Positions 9,026-18,964 are shown, numbered from the stretch's first letter. The stretch: 64,000 nucleotides of DNA from Chroococcidiopsis sp. TS-821 (GCF_002939305.1 NZ_MVDI01000016.1:1-64000); one strand, 5' to 3'. The notes: a model not told the origin generated them from the letters alone. Numbers and translations: made by a program.

Positions 9026-10483
9026 TTAAGCAACAGGAGAATCTACAGGAATGATAAGTGTAAAAGTTGTGCCAACGCCTGGTTGGCTAGAAAGTTCTAC
9101 TTGACCGCCGTGCGCAGTGGCGATCGCTTGTACAATCGCTAAACCCAAACCCGCACCTTCCGAACGACGACCATTTACACCGCGAGCAAAGCGTTTAAAA
9201 ATGCGCATTTGATCGCTATAGGCAATTCCTTCACCTGTATCGCTCACCCAGAAACGCGCTTTTCCATTCCTGACAATTGAACCGAGGGCAATCATATCTC
9301 CAGGCTGTGTATGCTGTGTCGCATTCTGCGCCAAATTGACAATCGCTTGCGTCAGACGTTGGCGATCGGCAACAATTGAACCACGTCCTTTACTATCAAG
9401 TCGCCAGTTACGGACTGCGAGGGTTCGCGCTTTGTTATATATTTCCTCCGTTAAAGACCCGACATCCAGCGTTTCTAAGCATAAAAATTTGGGTTGTTCA
9501 GCTTTGGCAAGAATCAGCAAATCATCAACAAAACGACTCATGCGATCGAGTTCGTCAGTAATTAACTCGATTGTTTCCCGCCTTTCTTGCGGATCGTCGC
9601 TCATGAGTTCGAGGTGTCCGCGAATAATTGTGATGGGTGTTCGCAGTTCGTGACTTGCATCATTGATAAAATCACGTTGACTGGCAAAAGCCTCCTCTAG
9701 CCGATTCATCATTTCGTTAAACGTCAGCGTTAATTCTGCGATTTCATCAGTTCCTCGTACTGGGATACGCTGCGTCAAATCAGAGTTTTGACTGATGGAA
9801 AGTGCGGTTTTTGTCAGTAAGTGTAAAGGTGCTAAAATTCTTCCTGCAACTACCCAAGCAAGTACCGACGCGGCGATGGAAACAATAGTTGTGGTTTCAA
9901 CAACAACCGCGATCGCTTCATCGACTTCTTCGCGCTCTCCAGTGGTAATATGGGCAACAACAAAAACTCCTTGGTCTTCCCCAGTGCTTGCGAGTGGTTC
10001 AGCCTGATACGTAATTTTAACTGGCTGGGCAAAGTACAGCAGTTCCCCTAGCGTTGTGTCTACTTGTCCGCGTTCCGGTTTAGTCAGTTTACCCCAGTGT
10101 TGAATCAGTGGTGAGTCAGGCTGCAGTGGTTCAGGCAACGCTCTGGGACTATACTTGTACAATTTACCATTTAATATGGTCAATAAAAACTCATCATCGT
10201 CAGGAATATTCCGCGACACAAATAAGTCAAACAGCGGGGCGATGTCATTACCTGTAAACGGTTGATTTGTCTCTGGATTAACACTAATAGCTAGTTTGCG
10301 AAACTCCTCGACTTCTTGCGTAAGCGATCGCTGCACTCGGTCTTGGACGCGTGCGAACAACGCTTGCCGAATGGCAAAAACGGTTACTACCGAAGAGGTA
10401 GCCATCAAAATAATGTACCAGGCTAAAATGCGCGTTCTGGCACTGAGTAAAAACCTATGCCATTTGCGATTCTTCAAGTGCAT
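9026..10483 (-). CDS. Membrane sensor histidine kinase
   Basis: The 485-residue kinase has a first transmembrane helix near residues 17-40 and an extracytoplasmic sensor region to about 190. A second helix near 192-215 and a HAMP linker follow. The HisKA box is INDASHELRTPI (phospho-acceptor His). The ATPase domain has NLAQNATQHT, SDTGEGIA and GAGLGLAIV. It resembles kinases paired with OmpR-type regulators. The regulator at 7639-8307 is the natural partner, though a 718-bp gap intervenes. No truncation is visible. Confidence 0.93.
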   Translation of the reverse strand: MHLKNRKWHRFLLSARTRILAWYIILMATSSVVTVFAIRQALFARVQDRVQRSLTQEVEEFRKLAISVNPETNQPFTGNDIAPLFDLFVSRNIPDDDEFLLTILNGKLYKYSPRALPEPLQPDSPLIQHWGKLTKPERGQVDTTLGELLYFAQPVKITYQAEPLASTGEDQGVFVVAHITTGEREEVDEAIAVVVETTTIVSIAASVLAWVVAGRILAPLHLLTKTALSISQNSDLTQRIPVRGTDEIAELTLTFNEMMNRLEEAFASQRDFINDASHELRTPITIIRGHLELMSDDPQERRETIELITDELDRMSRFVDDLLILAKAEQPKFLCLETLDVGSLTEEIYNKARTLAVRNWRLDSKGRGSIVADRQRLTQAIVNLAQNATQHTQPGDMIALGSIVRNGKARFWVSDTGEGIAYSDQMRIFKRFARGVNGRRSEGAGLGLAIVQAIATAHGGQVELSSQPGVGTTFTLIIPVDSPVA

Positions 10484-10724
10484 GACATTTGTGTCAGTCT
10501 TGCAGTGATTTGATTAACTGAGCGGCTGCATAAACTTTATATTTTCTACCAAGATAGTTTTCTAGTTTAGGATCAATTGTAAAATTTACTTGCCACTCTA
10601 ACTACATAGCAACTTAAAAGTAGCTCGATCTTCCTGTGTATGACCTGCGATTTATGTATTAAATATTACCACATACCAAGTATTCAATCGTCTTTGTTAC
10701 TATTAGTCAGCCATTAAAATCCTT

Positions 10725-11546
10725 ATGGATTTCCCCTTAGCACGCCAATATTTCTGGCAAGAAATTCATCAACCCGACGCTCAAATCGACTTAGCCAAAG
10801 CCGCACTTTACATCGCGCAAGAAGAGTATCCACAACTTGATGTTGAAGAATACCTGAATGCACTTGATACAATGGCAGCCGAAGTACGAGAACAACTGCC
10901 CAACGAACGATACCCCTTGCGGATTATTCAGACTGTTAATCGCTACTTGTATGACGATCTCGGCTTTACTGGTAATACAACGAGTTACTACGACCCGCGA
11001 AACAGTTTTTTAAATGATGTCATCGAGCGGCGTACAGGAATTCCGATTACACTCTCTCTCGTTTACTTAGAAGTTACTAAACGCATTGATTTTCCGATGT
11101 TGGGAGTGGGAATGCCAGGACATTTCCTCATTCGCCCGAACATCCAACAAATGGAAATCTTTGTCGATCCTTTTAATCGTGGTGAGGTGTTGTTTCCGGA
11201 AGATTGTCAAGAAAAACTTAGCCAAATTTACGCTCAGCCAGTGCAGCTACAAAGTTCTTTTTTAGATGCTGTCACGCATCGGCAGTTTCTGGCACGAATG
11301 CTGACTAACCTCAAATTTGCCTATCTGCAAAAAGAAGAGTTAGCAAAAGCCCTTGCTGCGGTAGAGAGAATCTTACTATTATTTCCTGATATACCAGTAG
11401 AATTGCGCGATCGCGGTTTACTTTATTACCAACTTGGCGACTCGAAGGCAGCAATTAACGACCTGCAAGCGTATCTCGCAAAAGTTCCCCAAGCCTCTGA
11501 CGCACCTGTTATTCGTCGTCTTCTTAACCAACTAGGAAACTCTTAA
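10725..11546 (+). CDS. SirB1-family transglutaminase-like protein with TPR tail
   Basis: The family combines a transglutaminase-like fold with tetratricopeptide helices; its biochemical role is not established. The 273-residue product has the family segments RYLYDDLGFTGN, DVIERRTGIPITLSLVYLEV and GMPGHFLIR, followed by helical repeats near 190-270. It starts with an ATG after a 240-bp spacer. It converges with the SRPBCC gene, whose 3' end is 11 bp away. Confidence 0.85.
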   Translation: MDFPLARQYFWQEIHQPDAQIDLAKAALYIAQEEYPQLDVEEYLNALDTMAAEVREQLPNERYPLRIIQTVNRYLYDDLGFTGNTTSYYDPRNSFLNDVIERRTGIPITLSLVYLEVTKRIDFPMLGVGMPGHFLIRPNIQQMEIFVDPFNRGEVLFPEDCQEKLSQIYAQPVQLQSSFLDAVTHRQFLARMLTNLKFAYLQKEELAKALAAVERILLLFPDIPVELRDRGLLYYQLGDSKAAINDLQAYLAKVPQASDAPVIRRLLNQLGNS

Positions 11547-11557
11547 GCCGGAATGAT

Positions 11558-12019
11558 TTATTCTCCTTTGCCCGGCGCTGCTATTTCCTCTGCTAAGCGC
11601 TTCAAGCGACGTAACTGATCTTGCATATCTTTTTGTGTCAAAGCCAAAGCAAAAATATTGAAGCCCCAGCGAACTACAGGATGAGGAATTTCAAACTCAA
11701 AATTGTTGACAAGATGCGTTATGCGATCGCGTGGTTGACATTCCCAGCGGTCGCGTCCCTGGAAAAAACCTTGAAACTCCCACACTACTAATCCAAGCGA
11801 TCGCTCGATGACGATATTATGCAAGGTAGGTTTGACAAAGGGAATTTGAATAACAAAGCGACTGCGGCTGCCAACATCAGTACTCCAAGCACCAACTGGC
11901 TCGCAACGAAGCAATGGATTGAGCCAACGATGCATCAATGTTCGATCCGTGATGCAGCGATCGACGACCTCTATACTGGCATTGATATCAATTGACTGTT
12001 TTATTTGACTAACAGGCAT
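11558..12019 (-). CDS. SRPBCC-family (START-like) protein
   Basis: The fold forms a hydrophobic cavity that can bind lipids or other apolar ligands. The 153-residue protein fits the polyketide-cyclase/dehydrase branch. It opens with QSIDINASIEVVDRCITDRT, followed by the beta-strand pattern and a long carboxy-terminal helix ending in LRRLKRLAEEI. Its ligand and role are unknown. It converges with the SirB1-like gene. Confidence 0.75.
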   Translation of the reverse strand: MPVSQIKQSIDINASIEVVDRCITDRTLMHRWLNPLLRCEPVGAWSTDVGSRSRFVIQIPFVKPTLHNIVIERSLGLVVWEFQGFFQGRDRWECQPRDRITHLVNNFEFEIPHPVVRWGFNIFALALTQKDMQDQLRRLKRLAEEIAAPGKGE

Positions 12020-12635
12020 AAACGAGCCAAAGTAGTAATGAACGCTTGTAATGAGAAATTAAGAACAACTTACCAAATCAGCATCTCAAGCAAAAGTAAT
12101 TCAGACTCTCTTGTCCAGAACGTTAACTTAATTTAAGGCAACTCCTTTTCTATGCACTAAATTAGGTTATTTGCTGTATTATAAGTTACCATTATTCAAC
12201 TTAATCAAACAGTTTTAATCAAGACTTGCGACTAATAAAGATGCGGTGTCGCAGTAACAGCATTTTCTAGTGTTGAACTTGGTCTTAATTGTTGTAATTA
12301 ACTTCAGCTGTTGTACAGCCTATTAGATATCAACTCTACTCAGCCGGAAAACAATTTTATTTTAGTGTCTCTAGTCAGACCTTAACGGTATTTAATTCCA
12401 TTAAAAAATGAGAAAAAATTGAATTTTTAGAGCTAATTACGCATAGAGGTAGATGCCAAACGTTAAACTTCAGCATCAGTCTAAATATTGACGTAATATT
12501 CTATTTTTCTAGGTGGTTTACTCGTATAATGCAAGCGAAACAACCAACTCAAATGTAGGATTATTTACTGTAACCTAAATTTTGCAAGGAAAATTCGTAT
12601 TCTCTCCTCACACCTGACGTTTACTCTAAAAAACC
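12020..12635. other. A+T-rich spacer upstream of the CmpX-like channel gene
   Basis: About 615 bp without a recognisable gene. A modest stem (TGCGAC ... GTCGCA) lies near 12226-12253. The spacer probably contains the promoter and leader of the channel gene and the promoter of the SRPBCC gene on the other strand. No tRNA or conserved RNA motif was recognised. Confidence 0.4.
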
Positions 12636-14426
12636 ATGAATGGAACTTGGCAAGGTATAGCAAATGGAGTAAAAGTGCCAATCCTCAGCAATGCAATCCT
12701 GGCACAATTTCAACAACAAGCTCCCGCGGGGCAACCCCTACAGCAAACAGGACAAGCTGTACAGGATACGGTAGGCTTCACGACCGGCTTGCTAGCAGGT
12801 CTATGGGCATTTTTACCAAATTTATTAGCGGCACTGCTAGTATTAATCGTTGGTTGGATTATTGCAGCGATCGCCAAAGCAATCACCAAAGGACTTCTTA
12901 GCCGCACTAATATAGACAACCGCATTGCCGCCGGCATTGTTGGGCGTACCGACTCGGGCGAGCTACCCCGCGTTGAAAACCTAATCGGCAACATTGTCTT
13001 CTGGATCATCATCATATTCACAGTTGTCGCCGTTCTGCAAGCACTCAACTTGCAAGCGGTATCGCAGCCACTAAACAACTTTCTCAATCTTGTTCTAGGC
13101 TTTATACCGCGAATCATTGGCGCAGCAATTTTGTTTGGTGTTGCGTGGATTATCGCAACAATCGTCAAATTAATTACAACACGAGGATTGCAAGCATTAC
13201 GGCTCGATGAACGTTTAGATCAGCGCGCGCCCGACGAACCGCGCGAACCAAACCGCATGTCATTGAGCGAAACAATTGGTAATGCGCTGTACTGGTTCAT
13301 CTTTTTGCTCTTTCTCATTCCGGTTCTCGATACTTTAGGGCTGCAACAAGCGCTGCTCCCAGTCCAGAACCTCGTCAATGAAATTCTCTTAATTCTGCCA
13401 AATATCTTGGCAGCAATTTTGATTGCGGCTGCAGGTTGGTTACTCGCAACAGTTGTCCGGCGAATTGTCACCAATTTGCTCGCGTCAACTGGATTAGATA
13501 GAATGGGCGAACGGTTTGGGTTGGGCAGAACTCGCACCAGTACGTCAACACAATCGCTATCAGGAATCATCGGTACAATCGTTTACGTACTGATTTTAAT
13601 TCCGGTAGCAATTGCGGCATTGAATGCGCTGCGAATCGAAGCCATTTCCGTTCCGGCGATCGCGATGCTGCAGCAAATCCTCAACGCGCTACCGGCAATT
13701 TTCACGGCGGCATTAATTCTGATTTTAGGTTACTTCCTCGGTCGCTTTGTAGCAGATTTGGTAACAAACATTCTTTCTAGCTTGGGCTTTGATAACATTT
13801 TCTCCGTCATTGGGTTATCGGGCTTGCAACGCCGTCGCATTCCTACAGATATCAGAAGAACCGAAGAAGTATTTGTGATTCCGCCGCCTGGTAGCGAACA
13901 AGAAACCACATTACAACCTGAGCGCACGACAGCTGAAACCGCAGCCGCTGCAATCTCGACGCGCACGCCATCAGAAGTTGTCGGAATCATTACCTTAGTG
14001 GGAATTATGCTGTTTGCAACAGTAGCAGCTGTCAACATCTTAAATATTCCCGCACTGACCGCACTCGTAAGTGGTTTAATTGTTATCTTTGGGCGCATTT
14101 TGGCTGGCTTGATCGTGTTTGCGATCGGTTTATTCCTGGCTAATCTGGCGTATAGCTTGATTGTCAGTTCCTCTAGCAACCGTCAGGCACAGGTTTTAGG
14201 TCAAGTCGCAAGAGTTGCCATTATTGTCTTTGTCTCAGCCTTAGCACTGCAACAAATTGGCATTGCGACAGAAATCGTCAACTTAGCCTTTGGACTACTT
14301 CTAGGGGCAGTTGCTGTAGCAGTTGCGATCGCCTTCGGTTTAGGTGGACGCGATATTGCTGCGCAACAAGTGCGTAACCTGTTGAGTTCCTTCCAAGAAC
14401 AACGCAATCAACCACCACGTCCTTAG
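12636..14426 (+). CDS. CmpX-like membrane protein with repeated transmembrane helices
   Basis: The 596-residue protein is related to the small-conductance mechanosensitive channel superfamily through the 'conserved TM helix' repeat. Several copies are visible, each with a pattern such as LPNLLAALLVLIVGWIIA followed by a short basic segment. Examples lie near residues 62, 155, 250, 345 and 470. A charged linker with a Glu/Thr-rich stretch lies near 415-440. A role in osmotic stress or envelope sensing is an inference. The ATG at 12636 is preceded by a weak ribosome-binding site. Confidence 0.82.
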   Translation: MNGTWQGIANGVKVPILSNAILAQFQQQAPAGQPLQQTGQAVQDTVGFTTGLLAGLWAFLPNLLAALLVLIVGWIIAAIAKAITKGLLSRTNIDNRIAAGIVGRTDSGELPRVENLIGNIVFWIIIIFTVVAVLQALNLQAVSQPLNNFLNLVLGFIPRIIGAAILFGVAWIIATIVKLITTRGLQALRLDERLDQRAPDEPREPNRMSLSETIGNALYWFIFLLFLIPVLDTLGLQQALLPVQNLVNEILLILPNILAAILIAAAGWLLATVVRRIVTNLLASTGLDRMGERFGLGRTRTSTSTQSLSGIIGTIVYVLILIPVAIAALNALRIEAISVPAIAMLQQILNALPAIFTAALILILGYFLGRFVADLVTNILSSLGFDNIFSVIGLSGLQRRRIPTDIRRTEEVFVIPPPGSEQETTLQPERTTAETAAAAISTRTPSEVVGIITLVGIMLFATVAAVNILNIPALTALVSGLIVIFGRILAGLIVFAIGLFLANLAYSLIVSSSSNRQAQVLGQVARVAIIVFVSALALQQIGIATEIVNLAFGLLLGAVAVAVAIAFGLGGRDIAAQQVRNLLSSFQEQRNQPPRP

Positions 14427-14429
14427 AAG

Positions 14430-14600
14430 AAAGCAGAGGAGCAGAGGTACAGAGGAACTAGTGCGGTGCGGAGGTTCCCTCCGTTGTAGCAACTGGCGCG
14501 AGCAGAGGTGCAGAGGGAAGAATACGGTTTTCTATCTATTCAAAACTCACCACTCAGAACCAATCACTCGTCACTTATCTCTCATCTCTCGCTCCTCACC
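14430..14600. repeat. Short tandem repeats with an embedded G+C-rich palindromic element
   Basis: CAGAGG-type heptamer tracts (14435-14455 and 14505-14520) flank a 40-bp element at about 14460-14501. The element contains the hairpin GGAGGTTCCCTCC. A related copy in the opposite orientation lies near 50028-50071. TCTC-type short repeats follow to about 14600, overlapping the 3' end of the GTPase gene. This pattern matches small dispersed repeats nested in heptamer repeats, known in Nostoc and other cyanobacteria. Confidence 0.7.
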
Positions 14601-16138
14601 CCTAACTTACTGCGCAATTCATCTTTAATTCGATTGATAATTGATGCTTCATCAAGTGACGCTAGGATACTCTGTACTACGGCTTTCGGACCTTCAGGTC
14701 CCCAAGTTGCCCCATTGGCAAGGTAAGTTTTCGTAACTTGTCCGATACCATACGACGACACTCCAGCCACTCCAGCTTGTGTCAATGCCACAGAAACATA
14801 GGGACCTAGTGAAAGACCGCCAGTTGCTGTTGCAGAAACGCCTAGTAAAGATTTCAGCGAACTTAAGCCCAAGTTTGTCAGTAACTCGCTAATGCTGATT
14901 CCACCCATACTGATGGCAATTTTTTGTAACAGTCCAACGGCACCCGTTTGCGTCATCGGAATATCATAGAGTTTCGATAGACTGAGGATTAACGCAATAT
15001 CAATAACCGCACCACTCATCAAATCAACGACGGTTAAGGGATTGAGTGCGATCGCGGTGGCTTTAGTCATCACAGCACGCCAAATTAACTGATTCGCACT
15101 GCGATCGCGCTCTTCAAGTTTTCGCTGCACTAATCGCTCGTTGACGCGATCGGCATAAAGCATACTGTTGAGTGCTAGCAAAGCCTTGCCCTCGCGGCGC
15201 AAAATTTCTAGAATTTTTAGCTTGAGTTCCTCAACTTGTGGCGTACTTGCCCGCAGTTGTACGCCTCGCGTTCCATCAGGGCGCTGCACCGCCGTTCTGA
15301 CCAGTGGTGAAGCCGCCGCCATCACAATTTCGTCAGGTGAAAGCAACTCGCGGACGCGCTCATCGCGAATTTTCTGGTAAATCGCTAGGCGATCTGCTTG
15401 CGGATACTGGTCGATTTTGTTAAATACAAGCAAAATTGGCTTGCCAGCTTCGCGCAGTTGTGATAGCGCTGCGTGTTCTACCTGCGTTATATCGCCAGCC
15501 ACAACAAATAAGATCAAATCAGCTTGTGCTGCGACTTGTGTTGCTAGTTCAGCGCGAGTTTCGCCATCAACTTCATCTAACCCTGGAGTATCAATCAGTT
15601 CAACTTGCGAATTGCCAGCACCTGTCAGTGTTGCTTTTTGATACGAATCGCCGTTGATGGTTTCTTCGCTGACACTCCAAGCCACTCGCGATGCTGTGCG
15701 CGTGACACCGTGCAGAGGACCGGTGACAAATACAGGTTCTCCTACTAAAGCATTAAGTAACGATGACTTGCCTCTCCCTACCATACCAAAGGCAGCAATT
15801 TGGAGGACTCGACGCTCTAAATTGCTGAGCATCGTTTCTAACTGCTGAATTTCTGCTTCTAAACCGTGACGCTCTTGAGGAGAAAGATTGAGTTTTGTAA
15901 CTAAATTGTGGAGTGTATTTTTTGCTTGTTGATAATTTAGTTCGGCTTGAATCTCTGTGACGCTAGAAATTGCCCGCTCTAATTCTGCATCATCGCAATC
16001 CTCTAAAAGCGAAGCCAAGCTTTCGCCAAGCGATTCTGATGTTTGCTGGCGCTGCTCTAAACTTTGAGACAATTTGTTTCTATCAGCAGTGGGATCGGGC
16101 GATGCAAAAGTCAAGTGGCTTACCTCCAAGTATCGCAA
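14582..16138 (-). CDS. Dynamin-superfamily/Era-like GTPase with DUF697-type tail
   Basis: This GTPase is likely membrane-associated. The G domain has the P-loop GMVGRGKSS near residue 118, DTPGLDE (G3) and NKID (G4). The preceding region (about 20-110) is helical. The carboxy-terminal region (about 345-500) has hydrophobic helices like those of DUF697 proteins in cyanobacteria. Cellular function is unknown; membrane remodelling is a family-level guess. The 518-residue frame starts at 16138. An internal start is possible because the first 20 residues look weakly conserved. Confidence 0.82.
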   Translation of the reverse strand: MRYLEVSHLTFASPDPTADRNKLSQSLEQRQQTSESLGESLASLLEDCDDAELERAISSVTEIQAELNYQQAKNTLHNLVTKLNLSPQERHGLEAEIQQLETMLSNLERRVLQIAAFGMVGRGKSSLLNALVGEPVFVTGPLHGVTRTASRVAWSVSEETINGDSYQKATLTGAGNSQVELIDTPGLDEVDGETRAELATQVAAQADLILFVVAGDITQVEHAALSQLREAGKPILLVFNKIDQYPQADRLAIYQKIRDERVRELLSPDEIVMAAASPLVRTAVQRPDGTRGVQLRASTPQVEELKLKILEILRREGKALLALNSMLYADRVNERLVQRKLEERDRSANQLIWRAVMTKATAIALNPLTVVDLMSGAVIDIALILSLSKLYDIPMTQTGAVGLLQKIAISMGGISISELLTNLGLSSLKSLLGVSATATGGLSLGPYVSVALTQAGVAGVSSYGIGQVTKTYLANGATWGPEGPKAVVQSILASLDEASIINRIKDELRSKLGVRSER

Positions 16139-16209
16139 GTATCAGCAGTTGCGGAATGCTTCATCTCGATCCTAATCATCTTTGAAAGCAAAAGGTTGTT
16201 CGGTTGTTT

Positions 16210-16227
16210 CACCTCCCTTAGGAGGTG
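16210..16227. promoter_or_regulatory. Perfect hairpin of anti-Shine-Dalgarno and Shine-Dalgarno-like arms
   Basis: CACCTCC (16210-16216), loop CTTA, GGAGGTG (16221-16227). It lies between the divergent GTPase and DUF3146 genes. It is too far from either start to be an ordinary ribosome-binding site. It may be part of a leader or a small repeat. Confidence 0.45.
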
Positions 16228-16395
16228 TAGAAAAAGTTGATCTTTGATTCCTGATTTCGGCTTTCTCTAAAACGATCTACCCTAGGAAGTGATCTAAATT
16301 TATATCTTTGTATCTTTGTTGTGAGTTGTCACCTATAGGCAAAATGGAAAGTTAGTCATTTAATCGTTCTTGTCGAAGTTGGGAAGCAAAGGATT

Positions 16396-16659
16396 GTGAG
16401 TCGTAAGCGATTACCTGAAACTACTGCCCATGTTAGGATTACACGACAATCCTGGCAATTTGGCTACTTAGAAGGAGAAGTGCGAGCCGGCGATTTTGAA
16501 TGGCAGTTTCAATGGTGCTTTCGGCGCGGAGAATTGTCTGTCAAACCTTCTCAAGGTCGCGCGCTTATCAAAGAACCGTTAGGACGTTTTCTAGAACAGA
16601 AAGATTATCAACTCGAACCAGGAGGAGATTACGCCTTTACGATTCGTGCAGAGCTTTAG
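16396..16659 (+). CDS. DUF3146 family protein
   Basis: This is a short conserved cyanobacterial protein of unknown function. The 87-residue product begins at a GTG and contains LPETTAHVRITRQSW, GYLEGEVRAGDFEWQFQW and RALIKEPLGRFLE, segments I associate with DUF3146. No signal peptide or membrane span is seen. It is followed by a spacer with short tandem repeats and then the convergent YqgF-like gene. Confidence 0.75.
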   Translation: MSRKRLPETTAHVRITRQSWQFGYLEGEVRAGDFEWQFQWCFRRGELSVKPSQGRALIKEPLGRFLEQKDYQLEPGGDYAFTIRAEL

Positions 16660-16671
16660 GAGGGATAAGCA

Positions 16672-16710
16672 GAAAGTGATTAGTGACTAGTGGTTAGTGA
16701 ATGGTTTTGA
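16672..16710. repeat. Short tandem repeat of the TTAGTG/CTAGTG type
   Basis: The spacer after DUF3146 holds AGTGATTAGTGACTAGTGGT followed by TAGTG, a degenerate heptamer tract. Related tracts occur near 18905-18950 and 47868-47905. Such short tandemly repeated sequences are common between cyanobacterial genes. Confidence 0.6.
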
Positions 16711-16795
16711 ATTATAGAAAATTTTCTCGCTTTTTACTCTTGCTGGACATTGGGCACTTAAAACTTGTAACTTCACGACTCAAAATTCAAAACAC

Positions 16796-17206
16796 TCATT
16801 GTGCTAACCGATTGAGATATCTTTCGATTAACAAAATGGCGACAATATCATCGATGGGTTTTGGTGGTTGACGTAAACCGCGTGGGATGAGTTGTTGCAA
16901 TCCGCGGGGAGGAAACATTTGCCAGTAGCGATCGCGCGCTTCTAAGCTTGTATACCGTTCGTCAACCATGATAATTGATGGCGGTTCGGACAGTTCTTGC
17001 TCTAGTTGTTGTTTCCAGTTTTTAGCAGTAGTTTGATCCCCGATAACGATTAATGAAATAGGAAATTGTTGACGAAGTTGTTTAATTGTGGCGATCGCTG
17101 CTGTTGCCGAGATAACTTGATGATAGTACAGTTGACGGTCTAATCCCATCACTGCTATTCCACACTTGTCGCGCCCTGGATCAAACCCTAAAATAGCTGG
17201 CTGCAT
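16796..17206 (-). CDS. YqgF/RuvX-like RNase H-fold nuclease
   Basis: The fold is shared with YqgF, the pre-16S rRNA processing nuclease, and with Holliday junction resolvases. The 136-residue protein has the first acidic residue in GFDPGRDKCGIAV, a second in VDERYTS and a third in PPKPIDDIVAIL, the expected metal ligands. It is a cyanobacterial variant distinct from canonical YqgF. It lies in a same-strand run with DUF3084 and ntcA upstream. I recall this neighbourhood from other cyanobacteria. Confidence 0.78.
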   Translation of the reverse strand: MQPAILGFDPGRDKCGIAVMGLDRQLYYHQVISATAAIATIKQLRQQFPISLIVIGDQTTAKNWKQQLEQELSEPPSIIMVDERYTSLEARDRYWQMFPPRGLQQLIPRGLRQPPKPIDDIVAILLIERYLNRLAQ

Positions 17207-17357
17207 CGATAAAAACCTTCTTCTGAAAAGTCGAGAATCAGAGGTCTGAGGTTTGGAAATTAACAGTGTTTTAATTCATAAGGAAACGCGAACGACTTTT
17301 TTACCAACGCGCAGCAATCGAGACAATCATCTGCTTCCCGACCTCCAACCTCTTCTC

Positions 17358-18830
17358 TTAGGTACGAAATATGACTTGTCCATTTTGCGTTGCTAACAAT
17401 TCAACTTTCAAAGGTCCAGCAGTGTAAGTCACCTCTGCTGCTACTGCTTGAATTTCAACGGCTTGATTGTATTGTTTGAGTTGCTCGATAAAACCAATCA
17501 ATGTTTCAATTCGATTATCTCCAATTTGGATGGTATCGCCTAGAATACCTGCTCTTTGGGCGCGAAAATTAGAAGCTCCTAAAAGAAGTTCGACCCGCTG
17601 TCGAAGTTCAGTGTCTGACATAGTCGCAGGATTAGCAGAAATTGCGGCTAAGACATCACCAGGACGAAAAACAACTTGATTTTGAGCCGCATCAGCGATC
17701 ACTTGTACGGATCTTTCTCCCAAAACATAATTACCTGCTGATATAATTCGAACAACGTAGTCACGTCCATCATTAATCTGCGCAATAAGTTGGTCAACTT
17801 GCGCAGGCGAGATATTGACGACTTGCTCATTGACGTGTTCGATACCAGGTTGAGTAAATCGCAGCGCTACTCGATTTGCTTCTCCCAAGAGTTGATCGAC
17901 AGCTTGACGCGCAGCTTTGGGATCGACAATCCGCACAACTCCACCAGCTAAAACTTGACCGCGAAACAACGCCACATTTCCACGCCGCAGTACTTGTAGG
18001 TTTCTTTCAAGGTTTTGTGCTTCTTGTTCGAGATAGTTTTGTTGAATTTCTAATTGTTTAAGGCGGCTTTCGCGCTGGGCAATCACGCGATCGCGTTGCG
18101 TAATACTTTCATCAAGTTTAGCAATTTCGCGATCGCGCTGGCTAATTTGTGCTTTGAGTTGATCGCGTTGTTCGACTAATTGCTGTAATTCAGATTGTAC
18201 TTGTTGAATTTCGGCGCGTAATTCGCGCGCGCGTTGCGAGACTGTTCTCAACCTTGCTTGCGCTTGCTGAAACTGTGCAGAAACTTGATTTAACTTTTCT
18301 TGGGTTTGATTGAGTCGGGCTTGTGTTTGCGACTGTTGGACTTGGGTGCGGTTAAGTTGCGCTTGCGTTTGTGCTTGTTGTGTTCGTGCGGCTTGTAGCG
18401 ATTCATTGATGGCTTCTAAACGTTGTTGCGCTTCGGCTTCGCGTCGTTGAGCTTCTCGCTGCTCGGCTCTTCGTTCGGCTCTTGCTTGAGCGAGTTCCTG
18501 TTGAACTTGTGTTTTTTCTTGAGTTGTTGCTTCGAGTTGTTGACGCGTGGCTTCGAGTTCCTGGCGTCTGTCGCGCAGTTCGCTTTGAATTTCTTCGAGT
18601 TCAAACACGCCAGTACGCAGTCGTTCATCTGCTGCAAATAAGATTGCTAACGTCGAAGCTGAAATGATACTTCCTGTCAAAATCGTAATTAATACCGCGG
18701 TGTTACGCGGACGCAGATTAAATAAGCTTAAGCGTGCTTTACCAACTCGCGTACCAAGGCGATCGCCCACCGTTGCGATTACGCCTCCTAAAATCAAAAT
18801 CGATGCAATTAAAATGTATCCGGTGGTCAT
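17358..18830 (-). CDS. DUF3084 membrane protein with long coiled coil
   Basis: The 490-residue product has two membrane helices at the amino terminus (about residues 4-25 and 45-68). A coiled coil rich in Gln, Glu and Arg follows, from about residue 75 to 265, with heptad runs such as QQLEATTQEKTQVQQEL. The carboxy-terminal conserved domain (about 280-490) includes RGNVALFRGQVLAGGVVR and is typical of DUF3084. Function is unknown. It lies 134 bp downstream of ntcA on the same strand. Confidence 0.85.
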   Translation of the reverse strand: MTTGYILIASILILGGVIATVGDRLGTRVGKARLSLFNLRPRNTAVLITILTGSIISASTLAILFAADERLRTGVFELEEIQSELRDRRQELEATRQQLEATTQEKTQVQQELAQARAERRAEQREAQRREAEAQQRLEAINESLQAARTQQAQTQAQLNRTQVQQSQTQARLNQTQEKLNQVSAQFQQAQARLRTVSQRARELRAEIQQVQSELQQLVEQRDQLKAQISQRDREIAKLDESITQRDRVIAQRESRLKQLEIQQNYLEQEAQNLERNLQVLRRGNVALFRGQVLAGGVVRIVDPKAARQAVDQLLGEANRVALRFTQPGIEHVNEQVVNISPAQVDQLIAQINDGRDYVVRIISAGNYVLGERSVQVIADAAQNQVVFRPGDVLAAISANPATMSDTELRQRVELLLGASNFRAQRAGILGDTIQIGDNRIETLIGFIEQLKQYNQAVEIQAVAAEVTYTAGPLKVELLATQNGQVIFRT

Positions 18831-18964
18831 TTTTAGCTTTTTGTTACCCCTCCAGATACAGCCTACTACCTTTTAGAAGTAAGTTAAGTTCAGTCAAGAA
18901 TTTGAGAGAAAATTACAGTTGCTAGTGGCTAGTTACTAGCGCTACTAACCACTTTTCCAATCGC

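Noticed and set aside
13220-13570. Reverse ORFs inside the CmpX-like gene
   Set aside because: They are shadows of a strongly coding plus-strand frame and have no motif.
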